From Duganella alba (lineage in GTDB: Bacteria > Pseudomonadota > Gammaproteobacteria > Burkholderiales > Burkholderiaceae_D), in the NCBI RefSeq assembly GCF_009674495.1, contig NZ_WKJN01000016.1:62001-126000 (forward strand): DNA of 64,000 bases. The letters are read 5' to 3'. Position 1 is the stretch's first letter. Each line of letters starts with the position of its first letter. A program made the position numbers and the translations under genes. Below the pieces are notes generated by a model. That model did no database searches. It was given only the letters and a program-made list of their open reading frames with translations, and was not told where the DNA came from. Shown piece after piece: positions 54,986-63,931 of this stretch.

Positions 54986-56113
54986 TCAATGCATGCCTTC
55001 GGTGGCTGGCAGCGCTTCCTTGCCGCCCTCCGCGTTGAGCATTGCAGGCCGGCCCAAGAGATCCAACTGCTGTCGGCGTTGAGCTATATCAAGACTTGCT
55101 AATTTTTGCACCGCAGCATAAAAACGCACGAACGTTCGCTCTTGTTTCAGCAAGGCGCGGAAGGCCGGCAGATAATCGTGGTAAGTTCCCACCGCGCTGA
55201 GCTGGGCGTTGGTCAGCGGCTCGGCAAACCAGCGGTCGTAGCCGGCGTAGCCGCCCCAGGTTTCCTTCAGTTTCAGGTAGTCGGACTTGAGGTGAGCGAA
55301 GATGCGCGCCTTTTCGGCGCGCTTGTGGCGCGTGCTGGTTTTGCTGGCATAGGCGTCGGCCAGCATTTTGCGGTGCCGCACCAGCAGCGCCAGGAAGTCC
55401 TGGCGACGGGCGTTGTAGCGCGCATAGGCTTCGCGCATCGGATCGGTGCCGTACAGCTCCAGCCAGCGCTGCACGCCGGCTTCCTCCACCGCCGTGGCGA
55501 AGCTCTCGTTGAACTGCGAATCGCCCTGCACGTACACCACCTGGTGCGCCAGCTCGTGGAACACCATGCGCGCCAGTTCGGCATCGGAATAGTTGATGAA
55601 GGTCGACAGCAGCGGATCGCTGAACCAGCCCAGCGTCGAATACGCCGGCACGCCGCCCACCTGCACGTCGTTGCCTTCCTTGCGCAGTTCATCGGCGTAG
55701 GCGTTGGCGTCTTCCTTGCTGTAGTAGCCACGGTAACTGACGCAGCCGGCGATCGGGAAGCACCACTGGATCGGCCGCAGCGACAGCTCCGGCGTCGCCA
55801 CCACGTTCCACAGCACGAAGGGCCGCGACAGGGCGGCGTAGTTCTTGTAGCTGGCGTTGTCGGGCAGGCCCAGTTCCTTGACCGCGAATTTGCGGATCAA
55901 CAGCGCCTTTTCCAGGCGGGCCTTAAGTTGCGGATCGGTGGCGGGGTCGCCCAGCCAGTCGTCAATCGGACGCGCGTCCGACCACAGCGCGTACTGGCCC
56001 TGGGCGGCCTGCATGTAGTACTTGAACTGCGCGCAGCCGGCCAGCATCGCCGCCGCGCACGCCGGCGCCAGCCAGTATCTGGCGCGGAGCATTCGGCGTG
56101 CAATATTGCGCAT
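54986..56113 (-). CDS. Putative zinc aminopeptidase, lipoprotein
   Basis: A 375-aa protein with an N-terminal signal and lipobox (LAGC, Cys ~26). The zinc motif MVFHELAHQVVYVQG (HExxH) is followed by NESFATAVEEAG supplying the third ligand. It belongs to the proteobacterial 'predicted aminopeptidase' family. Expected on the outer or inner membrane, facing the periplasm. ATG at 56113, 9 bp after the molybdopterin enzyme gene, so probably same transcript. Confidence 0.85.
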   Translation of the reverse strand: MRNIARRMLRARYWLAPACAAAMLAGCAQFKYYMQAAQGQYALWSDARPIDDWLGDPATDPQLKARLEKALLIRKFAVKELGLPDNASYKNYAALSRPFVLWNVVATPELSLRPIQWCFPIAGCVSYRGYYSKEDANAYADELRKEGNDVQVGGVPAYSTLGWFSDPLLSTFINYSDAELARMVFHELAHQVVYVQGDSQFNESFATAVEEAGVQRWLELYGTDPMREAYARYNARRQDFLALLVRHRKMLADAYASKTSTRHKRAEKARIFAHLKSDYLKLKETWGGYAGYDRWFAEPLTNAQLSAVGTYHDYLPAFRALLKQERTFVRFYAAVQKLASLDIAQRRQQLDLLGRPAMLNAEGGKEALPATEGMH

Positions 56114-56122
56114 ACATCACCT

Positions 56123-58201
56123 TCAAGCGGCAACTCTCTCGACCTGGACCAGTGTATCGTAAAAAGTCGGCGCACGGCCCATATCGGTTAACTGTTGGCT
56201 GGTGACCTCATTGGCGTTTTTGCCATCTTTCGCCAGCTTCTTCCACCACACGGACAAACCGACCACCAGGCCGGCGCGCGCCTTGTCGGTCACGCGCGCC
56301 TTGCAGACAAAGGAGCCGCGGTCATTGAAGATGCGCACCATGTCGCCGTGGGCGATGCCGCGCGCCGCGCTGTCGTCTGGATGGATGTCCAGGTGTGGCT
56401 CGCCCTCGGCCGAACGCAGGCTCTTGACGTTGACGAAGGTGGAATTGAGGAAGTTGCGCGCCGGCGGCGAAATCATCGCCAGCGGATAGCGCGCCGCCAG
56501 TTCCGGATTGCTGGCCACCGATTCATACGGCGGAATGTAGGCCGGCAGCGGATCGAGGCCGTCGGCCTGCATCTGCGCGGAATAGAACTCGCACTTGCCG
56601 GATGGCGTGGGGAAGCCGCCCTGCGCGAACGGCGCATCCGGCATGTTGAGCTTTTGCCAGCCCTTCTGCTTCAGCGCTTCCCAGTCGAAGCCGATGGCGC
56701 GCACGTCCTGCGCGTTGAAGGCCTGCGCCGCCAGCTGGTCGTCGCTGTCCTTGAAGCAGTCGTCGTCGAAGCCCATCTTCGCCGCCAGCAGGCGGAAGAT
56801 TTCGGTGTTGGCCTTGGCCTCGCCCATCGGCGCGACGGCGGCGTTATTCGCCATCATGTACAGGTGGCCGTAGGAGGTGTGGGCGTCGATGTGCTCCAGC
56901 TGCGTGGTGGCCGGCAGCACGATGTCGGCATAGTCCACGGTGTCGGTCTGGAAGTGTTCCAGTACCACGGTGAACAGGTCTTCACGCATAAAGCCCTGCA
57001 TTACCTTGTCCGAGTCCGGCGCGATCGCCAGCGGATTGGAGTTGTAGACGATGACCGCTTCCAGCGCCGGCCCGAAGGCCGCCGACGCCGGCCGCAACAG
57101 GTCGTCACCGATGGTGGTCATGTTGATGGTGCGCGGCTGCTTCTTCAGCAGGTCGGTGCGCTGCAGCCACGGCTTGTTGGTCGGGAAGGAGCCGCCGGAA
57201 GACAACTGGATGCCGCCGGCCGCATGGCGCCAGGCGCCGACCAGCGCCGGCAGGCAGGCCATGTTACGCACCGACATGCCGCCGCCGCGCACGCGCTGCA
57301 CGCCGTAGTTGGTGCGGATCGCCACCGGCTCACCGGCTTTCGCCATGCCGCCGTACAGGCGCGCCAGGTCCACCACTTCGTCGACCGTGATGCCGCAGGT
57401 GGCGGCGACGCGCTCCGGCGTCCATTCCGCCGCGCGCTGCTTCAGCTCCTCGAAGCCCAGCGTGTACTGTGCGATGTAGTCGTGGTCGAGCAAATCTTCC
57501 TTGATCAGCACGTGCATCAGGCCCAGCGCCAGCGCGCCGTCGGTGCCAGGCAGCAGGGCGATGTGCTGATGGCACTTCTCGGCCGTCAGCGAGCGGTAGG
57601 GATCGATGGCGATCAGTTTGGCGCCGTTGCGCTTGGCTTCCTGCGCGCGGGTCCAGAAGTGCAGGTTGGAGGCGATCGGATTGCCGCCCCAGATGATCAG
57701 CAATTTGGCATTCTGGAACTGCTCCATGTCGGTGCCGATGGAGCCGCCGATGGTGTACTTGTAGCCGGTGAAGCCTGCCATTGCGCAGATGGTGCGGTCC
57801 AGCAGCGAAGCGCCGATCTTGTTGAAGAAGCGCGACGACATCGACTCGCCCTGGATCAGGCCCATGGTGCCGCAGTAGCTGTAGGGCAGGATGGCTTCCG
57901 GCGCGCGCTCGGCGATCGGCTTCAGGCGCGCGGCGATGGTCTCCAGCGCCTCCTCCCAGCTGATGCGCTCGAACTTGCCCTCGCCCTTCTTGCCGACGCG
58001 GCGCAGCGGATGCAGCAGGCGGTCCTCGTGATAGGTGCGCTCGGTGTAGCGCGACACCTTGGTGCACAGCACGCCGGCCGTGGTCGGATGGTCGGGATCG
58101 CCCTTGACCGCGGTGGCGACGCCGTCTTCCACCGTCACCAGCAGCGCGCAGGTGTCGGGGCAGTCGAGCGGGCAGGCTGCGCGGACTTGTGTGGTTGTCA
58201 T
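56123..58201 (-). CDS. Molybdopterin oxidoreductase (formate dehydrogenase/DMSO reductase superfamily)
   Basis: A 692-aa enzyme with an N-terminal [4Fe-4S] site (CPLDCPDTCALL then GVLCTK), molybdopterin domains with LLIIWGGNPIASNLHFWTRA and AVIVYNSNPLAIAPDS, and a C-terminal dinucleotide-binding domain (HPDDSAARGIAHGDMVRIFNDRG). No Tat signal, so cytoplasmic. The substrate cannot be read; members are often annotated generically. ATG at 58201 chosen because the Cys cluster should start near residue 10; the alternative adds 18 residues. No partner subunit nearby. Confidence 0.88.
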   Translation of the reverse strand: MTTTQVRAACPLDCPDTCALLVTVEDGVATAVKGDPDHPTTAGVLCTKVSRYTERTYHEDRLLHPLRRVGKKGEGKFERISWEEALETIAARLKPIAERAPEAILPYSYCGTMGLIQGESMSSRFFNKIGASLLDRTICAMAGFTGYKYTIGGSIGTDMEQFQNAKLLIIWGGNPIASNLHFWTRAQEAKRNGAKLIAIDPYRSLTAEKCHQHIALLPGTDGALALGLMHVLIKEDLLDHDYIAQYTLGFEELKQRAAEWTPERVAATCGITVDEVVDLARLYGGMAKAGEPVAIRTNYGVQRVRGGGMSVRNMACLPALVGAWRHAAGGIQLSSGGSFPTNKPWLQRTDLLKKQPRTINMTTIGDDLLRPASAAFGPALEAVIVYNSNPLAIAPDSDKVMQGFMREDLFTVVLEHFQTDTVDYADIVLPATTQLEHIDAHTSYGHLYMMANNAAVAPMGEAKANTEIFRLLAAKMGFDDDCFKDSDDQLAAQAFNAQDVRAIGFDWEALKQKGWQKLNMPDAPFAQGGFPTPSGKCEFYSAQMQADGLDPLPAYIPPYESVASNPELAARYPLAMISPPARNFLNSTFVNVKSLRSAEGEPHLDIHPDDSAARGIAHGDMVRIFNDRGSFVCKARVTDKARAGLVVGLSVWWKKLAKDGKNANEVTSQQLTDMGRAPTFYDTLVQVERVAA

Positions 58202-58338
58202 GTCAGAAATCCAAAAGCAATTGCTCAAAGCAGTATCGTAAACCATTGCGTGCACTCTGGCTTAAGTCATCCGACAAGGGCTACAATGGCTGTTCTCGAT
58301 GCTTAAAAAGCAAGCGAACCCAATACTGGAGAAGCAGC

Positions 58339-59532
58339 ATGAAACTGGTAGATCCCATCATTGCATTTCAATCCGAAATTCAACAGATACGGCGCGACCT
58401 GCACGCCCATCCGGAGCTCTGCTACGAAGAACAGCGCACGTCCGACGTGGTGGCCGCCAAGCTGACCGAATGGGGTATCCCCGTCATTCGCGGCCTCGGC
58501 ATCACCGGCGTGGTCGGCGTGATCAAGAACGGCACGTCGCGCCGCGCCATCGGCCTGCGCGCCGACATGGACGCCCTGCCGATGCAGGAAGTAAACACCT
58601 TCGCCCACGCCTCGCGCCATCCCGGCAAGATGCACGCCTGCGGCCACGACGGCCACACCGCCATGCTGCTGGGCGCCGCCAAACACCTGGCGGAGAACCG
58701 CAATTTCGACGGCACGGTGTACCTGGTGTTCCAGCCGGCCGAGGAAGGCGGCGCCGGCGCCAAGCGCATGATCGAGGACGGCCTGTTCGAGCAATGCCCG
58801 ATGGATGCCATCTACGGCATGCACAACTGGCCCGGCATCCCGTCCGGCCACATGAGCGTGGCGCCCGGCCCGCTGATGGCCTCCAGTAACGAGTTCTACC
58901 TCACCGTCAAAGGCAAGGGCGGGCACGCGGCGCAACCGCACAAGTGCATCGACCCGGTGCTGATCGGCGTGCAGATCGCGCAGAGCTGGCAGACCATCGT
59001 CAGCCGCCGCACCAGCCCGCTGGACACGGCGGTGCTGTCGCTGACCCAGTTCCATGCCGGCACCGCCACCAACGTCATCCCCGACGAAGCCAAGCTGGCC
59101 GGCACGGTGCGCACGCTGTCCGGCACGGTGCTGGACATGATCGAAAAGCAGATGGAGCAGATCGCCGTCAACACGGCCGCCGCGTTCGGCGCGGAAGTGG
59201 AATTCAAATTCCGCCGCAACTACCCGCCGCTGATCAACCATCCGGAAGCGACCCGCTTCGCGGTCGAGGTCATGAAAACCGTGGTGGGCGCGGACAAGGT
59301 GGATGACCAGGTGGAACCGTCGATGGCGGCGGAGGATTTCGCCTACTTCCTGCAGGCCAAACCGGGCTGCTACATCTTCATCGGCAATGGCGAAGGCGAC
59401 CACCGCGACGGCGGCCACGGCCTCGGCCCGTGCGTGCTGCACAATGGCAGCTACGACTTCAACGACAACCTGCTGCCGGTCGGCGCCAGCTTCTGGGTCA
59501 AGCTGGTGGAAGCCAGCCTGCCGTCAGTCTAA
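58339..59532 (+). CDS. M20-family amidohydrolase (hippurate hydrolase-like)
   Basis: A 397-aa metallo-amidohydrolase that removes acyl groups from amino acids. IRRDLHAHPELCYEE, ACGHDGHTAMLLGAAKHLA and FQPAEEGGAGAKRMIEDG carry the metal ligands and catalytic Glu; the lid domain and EPSMAAEDFAYFLQ follow. ATG at 58339 preceded by GGAGAAGC. Divergent from the molybdopterin gene over 137 bp; its last 9 bp overlap the convergent dehydrogenase gene. Confidence 0.94.
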   Translation: MKLVDPIIAFQSEIQQIRRDLHAHPELCYEEQRTSDVVAAKLTEWGIPVIRGLGITGVVGVIKNGTSRRAIGLRADMDALPMQEVNTFAHASRHPGKMHACGHDGHTAMLLGAAKHLAENRNFDGTVYLVFQPAEEGGAGAKRMIEDGLFEQCPMDAIYGMHNWPGIPSGHMSVAPGPLMASSNEFYLTVKGKGGHAAQPHKCIDPVLIGVQIAQSWQTIVSRRTSPLDTAVLSLTQFHAGTATNVIPDEAKLAGTVRTLSGTVLDMIEKQMEQIAVNTAAAFGAEVEFKFRRNYPPLINHPEATRFAVEVMKTVVGADKVDDQVEPSMAAEDFAYFLQAKPGCYIFIGNGEGDHRDGGHGLGPCVLHNGSYDFNDNLLPVGASFWVKLVEASLPSV

Positions 59533-60420
59533 TTGATCGGGAGCGGCGCCGACGCGCTGCCCCGGATTCATCTGCTCCAGCCCGATCAGCGCGGCCGAGT
59601 GGTCGGCTTGCGGAATCTGCCTGGACAACGTCATGTAGCGCGCCGTCACCAGCTCGGTCAGCGGCAGCACGATGCCCGCCGCTTCCGCCGCCGCCAGGAT
59701 GTTGCGCTGGTCCTTCAGCTGCGTGGTGATCTTGCCGCCGGCGACAAAATTACGGTCCAGCATGCGCTGGCCGTGCACCTCCAGGATTTTCGATTCCGCA
59801 AAGCCGCCGCGGATGGCCGCGCGCATCGCCGCCGGATCGGCGCCGGCCGCCTGCGCCAGCAACATGGCTTCCGCGACAATATTGATGGTTGCGCCAACGA
59901 TGAGCTGGTTGCACAGCTTGGCCACCTGCCCTGCGCCGGCCGGGCCGACCAGCGTGGCGCGGCCCATGGCGGCGAATACCGGTTCGGCCTCGGCAAAATC
60001 CTGCGCGCCGCCGCCGGCCATGATGGCCAGCGTGCCGGCCGCCGCACCGCCGACGCCGCCGGACACCGGCGCATCGATGAAGCGCCGGCCCTGCGCGGTC
60101 AGCAGGGCATGGAAGGCCTGCGCCTCCGCCTGCTGCGTCGAGCTCATGTCGATCCACAGCGCGTTCGGCGCCAGCGCCGGCAAGGCCGCCTGCAACACCA
60201 GGTTCACCGTCGGACCGGCCTCCAGCATGGAGATGACGATCTGCGCGTCGCGCACCGCCTCGCCCAAGTCCGCCACCGGACGGGCGCCGGCGGCGGCCAG
60301 CGCCTCGGCCTTGGCGTGGGTGCGGTTCCACGCGGTGACTGTATGGCCGGCCGCCAGCAGGCGCCGCACCATCGGGTCTCCCATCAAGCCTATGCCTAAG
60401 AAGGTAATTTGCGTGGACAA
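59524..60420 (-). CDS. 3-hydroxyisobutyrate dehydrogenase-family oxidoreductase (TTG start)
   Basis: A 298-aa NAD(P)-dependent beta-hydroxyacid dehydrogenase: FLGIGLMGDPMVRRLLAAGH (Rossmann), FIDAPVSGGVGGAAAGTLAIM (substrate loop), and GQVAKLCNQLIVGATINIV with the catalytic lysine. The start appears to be TTG at 60420, with AAGGAG 6 bp upstream, which places the Rossmann fold at the N-terminus; an earlier ATG-type start adds 21 unrelated residues. Substrate may be 3-hydroxyisobutyrate, tartronate semialdehyde or similar. Confidence 0.9.
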   Translation of the reverse strand: MSTQITFLGIGLMGDPMVRRLLAAGHTVTAWNRTHAKAEALAAAGARPVADLGEAVRDAQIVISMLEAGPTVNLVLQAALPALAPNALWIDMSSTQQAEAQAFHALLTAQGRRFIDAPVSGGVGGAAAGTLAIMAGGGAQDFAEAEPVFAAMGRATLVGPAGAGQVAKLCNQLIVGATINIVAEAMLLAQAAGADPAAMRAAIRGGFAESKILEVHGQRMLDRNFVAGGKITTQLKDQRNILAAAEAAGIVLPLTELVTARYMTLSRQIPQADHSAALIGLEQMNPGQRVGAAPDQLD

Positions 60421-60535
60421 TTCCGCTCCTTCACTAATCAAAATGACAGCCTCACCGGAATTATTTCCAGAACCCCGGTACAATCGCTGACTAGCCGTAT
60501 AAATCGAAATACAGCCTCAATCTTGCAAGGATACT

Positions 60536-61081
60536 ATGTTCGCTAAAAAAATGATCGTGGCAGCAGCCGCGCTGGCCGTGACGCAATTTGCGCTGGCCGA
60601 TGACAAACTGATCGACTCCGTGGCAGTTGATTATGGCACCTCCGCCAAAGTGCGCATGGAGCGTCTGAGTGTGGCCAAGGATTGGAATGTGCAATGGTTC
60701 CAGTCGAACGGTACGCACCTGAGCGGCTACTGGGAAGCCAGCGTCGGCTTCTGGCAGCAGAAGCAGTACATGAATATTTCCGGTAACGACAAGAACCTGT
60801 GGGATATCGGCTTCACCCCAGTGTTCCGCTTCCAGAACGACAACAAGAAGGGCATGTACTACGAAGGCGGCATCGGCGTGCACCGCCTGTCCGACCTGTA
60901 CAACAACGACACCTATCGTCTGTCGACCCTGTTCCAGTTCGGCGACCACATCGGCCTGGGCTATGTGTTCGACAACAACTGGGAAATCGGCGCCAAGGTG
61001 CAGCACTTCTCGAACGGTGGCTACAAAAAGCCTAACACCGGCATCAACTACTTCGAGCTGAAAGCCGCTTACCACTTCTGA
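60536..61081 (+). CDS. pagL: Lipid A 3-O-deacylase / acyloxyacyl hydrolase (PagL)
   Basis: A 181-aa outer membrane beta-barrel. Signal peptide MFAKKMIVAAAALAVTQFALA (cleavage ~22), alternating aromatic strands, and a terminal Phe. The active-site segment QHFSNGGYKKPNTGINYFE gives His157 and Ser159. The position equivalent to the catalytic Glu (14 residues after His) reads Asn171; the nearest Glu is 174. AAGGA ribosome site. It removes the 3-O-linked acyl chain of lipid A, changing the outer leaflet. Confidence 0.88.
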   Translation: MFAKKMIVAAAALAVTQFALADDKLIDSVAVDYGTSAKVRMERLSVAKDWNVQWFQSNGTHLSGYWEASVGFWQQKQYMNISGNDKNLWDIGFTPVFRFQNDNKKGMYYEGGIGVHRLSDLYNNDTYRLSTLFQFGDHIGLGYVFDNNWEIGAKVQHFSNGGYKKPNTGINYFELKAAYHF

Positions 61082-61090
61082 TGCAGTGTC

Positions 61091-61110
61091 GTCCCCGCGC
61101 AGGCGGGGAC
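61091..61110. repeat. REP-like palindrome
   Basis: GTCCCCGC/GCGGGGAC arms (61091-61098 and 61103-61110), 4-nt loop, followed by CCATGCCGG. This is a widespread type of intergenic palindrome in betaproteobacteria (recalled, not searched). It lies between convergent pagL and the L,D-transpeptidase gene and may double as a terminator; a second inverted repeat CTAACGT/ACGTTAG follows at 61121-61140. Confidence 0.6.
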
Positions 61111-61129
61111 CCATGCCGGGCTAACGTTT

Positions 61130-62353
61130 CTACACGTTAGTCTCGGCAACAATCCTCCAGGCCGTGCCCTCCTTGGCCCAATACTGCTTCTTGCGCACCG
61201 CGTGACGGAACTTGCCGATCACAATCTGCTGCGTGAAGTTGGTGACAATCACCTCCTCCTGGCTCGGCTGACGGAAATAACTCGGATCGCTGACCGTCAC
61301 ACTGATCTTCTTCGCCCCCGGCAGATAGCGGTTCTTGTCCAGCCAGGCATCAATGGTCTCATCCGCTGCGGACTTGAACTTCGGCGAATATAGCGCTTTC
61401 AGGCTCGTATCATCGCGGTTCTCCACATCCCGGCGCCAGTTCTCGACCAGCCCGGCGGCCTGCCGCAAATCCTTGTCGATCTGCTCCTTGCTGACAAATT
61501 CCACCTGATCACCGATCAGGATCGGCGTCTTGCCGATCTCCACCGAGCGCGTCAGGAAATTCAGGTCGTCGTTGCTGACCACCACGCAGCCATCGGTCGA
61601 CAGCGGCGGACGGCTGAAAGTCTCGGGCGGCGTGCCATGCAGCCAGATGCCGGAGCCGCTGCGGCCATTCACCTTGTCCCAGTCGTTGGGATAATCCAGC
61701 GGCAGCGCGCCCTTGCCGTACATATCCGGCAGCTTGACGCCAGGAAGACGGCCGATCAGGTAATACACGCCGACGGGCGTGCGCATATCGCCTTCCTTTA
61801 GCTTGTTGATGCCCAGCTTGCCCTGGCTGACGTAGAAATCCTGCACCAGGCGCAGGCCGTCGTTACGATTTTCGTACAGATAAAGACGGGAATGCCTGGC
61901 GTCCACAATCAAGGCGTGGCGCTGATCCTTGCGCATCTGCAGCAGCGCGCGCGGCAGCAGCGTCTCCGCTGGACGCCCGGCCTGCAGGCGCACCGCCGCC
62001 TCGCGCCGCAGATCCGCCAGCTTGGAGTCGGAGCCGGGCGGTACCGCCGCGCCGAGCATGGCCACCGGCCGCGTATGCATCAGCAGGATATCGCCGCGCA
62101 CCAGGTGGCCGAGGCGGAAGCTGGGATAGGCCTCCACCAGCGCATCCGCCTTGCGCTGCGCCGCGTCGAGGTCGTTCCTTGACAGCTCTTTGTAGATATC
62201 GTTGAGCAGCTCTTCCGGGTTGGCTTTACGGGCGACTGGCGCCCGTTCCGGCTTTTTTGCGGCGTAGCTGAACTCCCCTCCAGTCAGGCTGAGAAGGGCG
62301 ACGGCCAGGATGCTGCCCGCGCGCCAGCGGCGTGTGAATGCAAAATGTGACAT
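61130..62353 (-). CDS. L,D-transpeptidase (YkuD) with Cds6-like C-terminal domain
   Basis: A 407-aa exported protein. Signal (TRRWRAGSILAVALLSLTGG, cleavage ~32), a helical N-terminal region, the YkuD catalytic domain (~145-285) with IWLHGTPPETFSRPPLSTDG and the catalytic Cys in STDGCVVVSN, then a C-terminal NTF2-like domain (~300-407). It forms 3-3 peptidoglycan cross-links or anchors proteins in the periplasm. Its ATG overlaps the stop of the upstream TPR gene by one base (TGATG), indicating coupling. Confidence 0.93.
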   Translation of the reverse strand: MSHFAFTRRWRAGSILAVALLSLTGGEFSYAAKKPERAPVARKANPEELLNDIYKELSRNDLDAAQRKADALVEAYPSFRLGHLVRGDILLMHTRPVAMLGAAVPPGSDSKLADLRREAAVRLQAGRPAETLLPRALLQMRKDQRHALIVDARHSRLYLYENRNDGLRLVQDFYVSQGKLGINKLKEGDMRTPVGVYYLIGRLPGVKLPDMYGKGALPLDYPNDWDKVNGRSGSGIWLHGTPPETFSRPPLSTDGCVVVSNDDLNFLTRSVEIGKTPILIGDQVEFVSKEQIDKDLRQAAGLVENWRRDVENRDDTSLKALYSPKFKSAADETIDAWLDKNRYLPGAKKISVTVSDPSYFRQPSQEEVIVTNFTQQIVIGKFRHAVRKKQYWAKEGTAWRIVAETNV

Positions 62354-63669
62354 CAGTTACCCGAAATTTCCTGCTTGATCTGCCATTTGCCGCCGTTCTT
62401 GACCAGCACCAGCGTTTTGCGGCTGCGCGCCGTCAGGCGATCCGATTCATACGTCTGGCGGAAGGTGACCCTGGCGGTGTTGCCGTTCACGACCACCTCC
62501 GGCCCCGCCACGTCCACATGGATGCGGCCCTTGCCTTCGATGCGGGCGCGACGCTCATCGGCCCAGGCCTTGCGCGTGAGGCCCTTCGGCGGCTCGAACT
62601 GCTGGCTATAGTAGCTCAAATAGGAATCGACGTTTTGCGCGGCCCACGCTTTGGCCCAGCCGCTCACCTGCGCCATCACGGCGTCACGCTCGGAGGTATC
62701 CGGCTTGGCCGGCTTGGGCGGTTCGACCTTGACCGGCGCCGGGACCGGTGCTGGCGCCGGTGCGGCGGCCAGCTTGACCGGTACAGGAGCTGGCGCTGGC
62801 GCAGGTGCGGCGGCAACCTTGACTGGGGCGGGAACCGGCGCCGGCGTCGGCGCAACAGCAACCTTGGCTGGGGCGGGAATTGGCGCCGGCGTCGGCGCAA
62901 CGGCGACCTTGGCTGGCGCTGGGGCAGGCGCCGGTGCTGGAGCCAGCCCCGGCTTGAGCGGCGCAGGCGCCGGTGCTGGAACCGCTACCGCAGCAGCCGC
63001 CACTTTCGGCGCTGCCACCGGTGGCGGCGCCACCGACAAGGCCGGAATCCGCTGCGGCGCATTGGCCTTGGCCGCATCCTGCGGCGGCAACGCCGAAATC
63101 AACGGCGGCTGCGCGCTGGCGGCAGGCGCCGGCTCCACTGCGGCAGCCTTGCCGCCGGTGCTGGTCGAGAACGTGCGCAGCATGGTCAGCCTGGACTTGC
63201 CCGGCGGCGGCGCCGTCGAGCCGAGCGCCAACGCCTTGTCATACGCCTGGCTGGCCATCTTGCCGTAAATATCGCCAAGGTTTTCGTAAGCAGTCTGATA
63301 GCTCGGATTGGTGCGGATGGCTTTTTCCAGCGCGATACGCGCCTTGTCGTACTGACCGCTGGCGGCATACAGCACGGCCAGATTGTTGTACGGCTCCGGC
63401 AGATCCTTGTAGTCTTCAGTCAGCTTGGTGAAGACGGCGATCGCCTCTTCGGATTTGTTCTGTTCGGTCAGCAGCACGCCCTTCATGAAACGCATTTGCG
63501 CATCGGCAGGGTGCTTGCTCAGGTACTCATTGGTTTTATTGAGGGCTTCAACGATTTTGCCGGCTTTGGCCAGCTTACTGACATCGGCGAACTCATCGGC
63601 ATGGGCAGGTGCCCAGGCCATCATTGCCAATGCGAAGTACAGCATTGCTTGGGCTGTCTTTGGTTTCAT
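62353..63669 (-). CDS. TPR protein with Pro/Ala-rich linker and Cds6-like C-terminal domain
   Basis: A 438-aa exported protein. Signal peptide to ~24 (cut near AHA-D). TPR helices ~25-150 (YNNLAVLYAASGQYDKARIA and YQTAYENLGDIYGKMASQAY are clear repeats), a long Pro/Ala/Val/Lys linker ~176-322, and an NTF2-like C-terminal domain ~328-438 ending KNGGKWQIKQEISGN, the same type as in the next gene. The linker may span the cell wall, as in TonB-like proteins. ATG at 63669; a longer frame is non-signal. Confidence 0.85.
   Translation of the reverse strand: MKPKTAQAMLYFALAMMAWAPAHADEFADVSKLAKAGKIVEALNKTNEYLSKHPADAQMRFMKGVLLTEQNKSEEAIAVFTKLTEDYKDLPEPYNNLAVLYAASGQYDKARIALEKAIRTNPSYQTAYENLGDIYGKMASQAYDKALALGSTAPPPGKSRLTMLRTFSTSTGGKAAAVEPAPAASAQPPLISALPPQDAAKANAPQRIPALSVAPPPVAAPKVAAAAVAVPAPAPAPLKPGLAPAPAPAPAPAKVAVAPTPAPIPAPAKVAVAPTPAPVPAPVKVAAAPAPAPAPVPVKLAAAPAPAPVPAPVKVEPPKPAKPDTSERDAVMAQVSGWAKAWAAQNVDSYLSYYSQQFEPPKGLTRKAWADERRARIEGKGRIHVDVAGPEVVVNGNTARVTFRQTYESDRLTARSRKTLVLVKNGGKWQIKQEISGN
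62704..63030. repeat. 45-nt tandem repeat / Pro-Ala low-complexity region
   Basis: Encodes imperfect 15-residue units of the form PAPAKVAVAPTPAPI. The clearest copies have GTCGGCGCAAC starting exactly 45 nt apart (around 62846 and 62891), with more divergent copies on both sides. Unit length is a multiple of three, so copy number can vary in frame. Confidence 0.8.
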
Positions 63670-63767
63670 TGTGTGATGCTTAGGCTGCGAAAGTCGAAAT
63701 AGTACACCTTTATTTCCACAGGTCAAAACTCACAAAAACTATCTGTTGCTACCAAGCGCCAAACGCA

Positions 63768-63806
63768 AAAAAGCCCCAACCAGATTTTCTCTGGAAGGGG
63801 CTTTTT
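63768..63806. terminator. Intrinsic terminator of the rRNA operon
   Basis: Arms AAAAAGCCCC/GGGGCTTTTT (63768-63777 and 63797-63806) with a nested CCAGA/TCTGG in the loop. It is 12 bp after the 5S 3' end in the direction of transcription. Confidence 0.88.
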
Positions 63807-63818
63807 CTAAATAACTAG

Positions 63819-63931
63819 CTTGACGATAACCTACTTTCACACTGGTTGCAGCACTATCATCGGCGTAGAGTCGTTTCACGGTCCTGTTCGGGATGGGAAG
63901 GGGTGGGACCGACTTACTATGGTCATCAAGC
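63819..63931 (-). rRNA. rrf: 5S ribosomal RNA
   Basis: The reverse complement reads GCTTGATGACCATAGTAAGT, then GGTCCCACCCCTTCCCATCC and CGAACAGGACCGTGAAACGA, ending GTGTGAAAGTAGGTTATCGT CAAGC. This is the burkholderial 5S pattern, about 113 nt. The 23S gene should lie to the right beyond base 64000; 63932-64000 is the 23S-5S spacer. Ends are uncertain by 1-3 nt. Confidence 0.93.

Noticed and set aside
56195..58306. 703-aa open frame antisense to the molybdopterin oxidoreductase
   Set aside because: Composition (Arg, His, Gln, Ala, Asp) is that of a shadow frame and there is no domain-like pattern.
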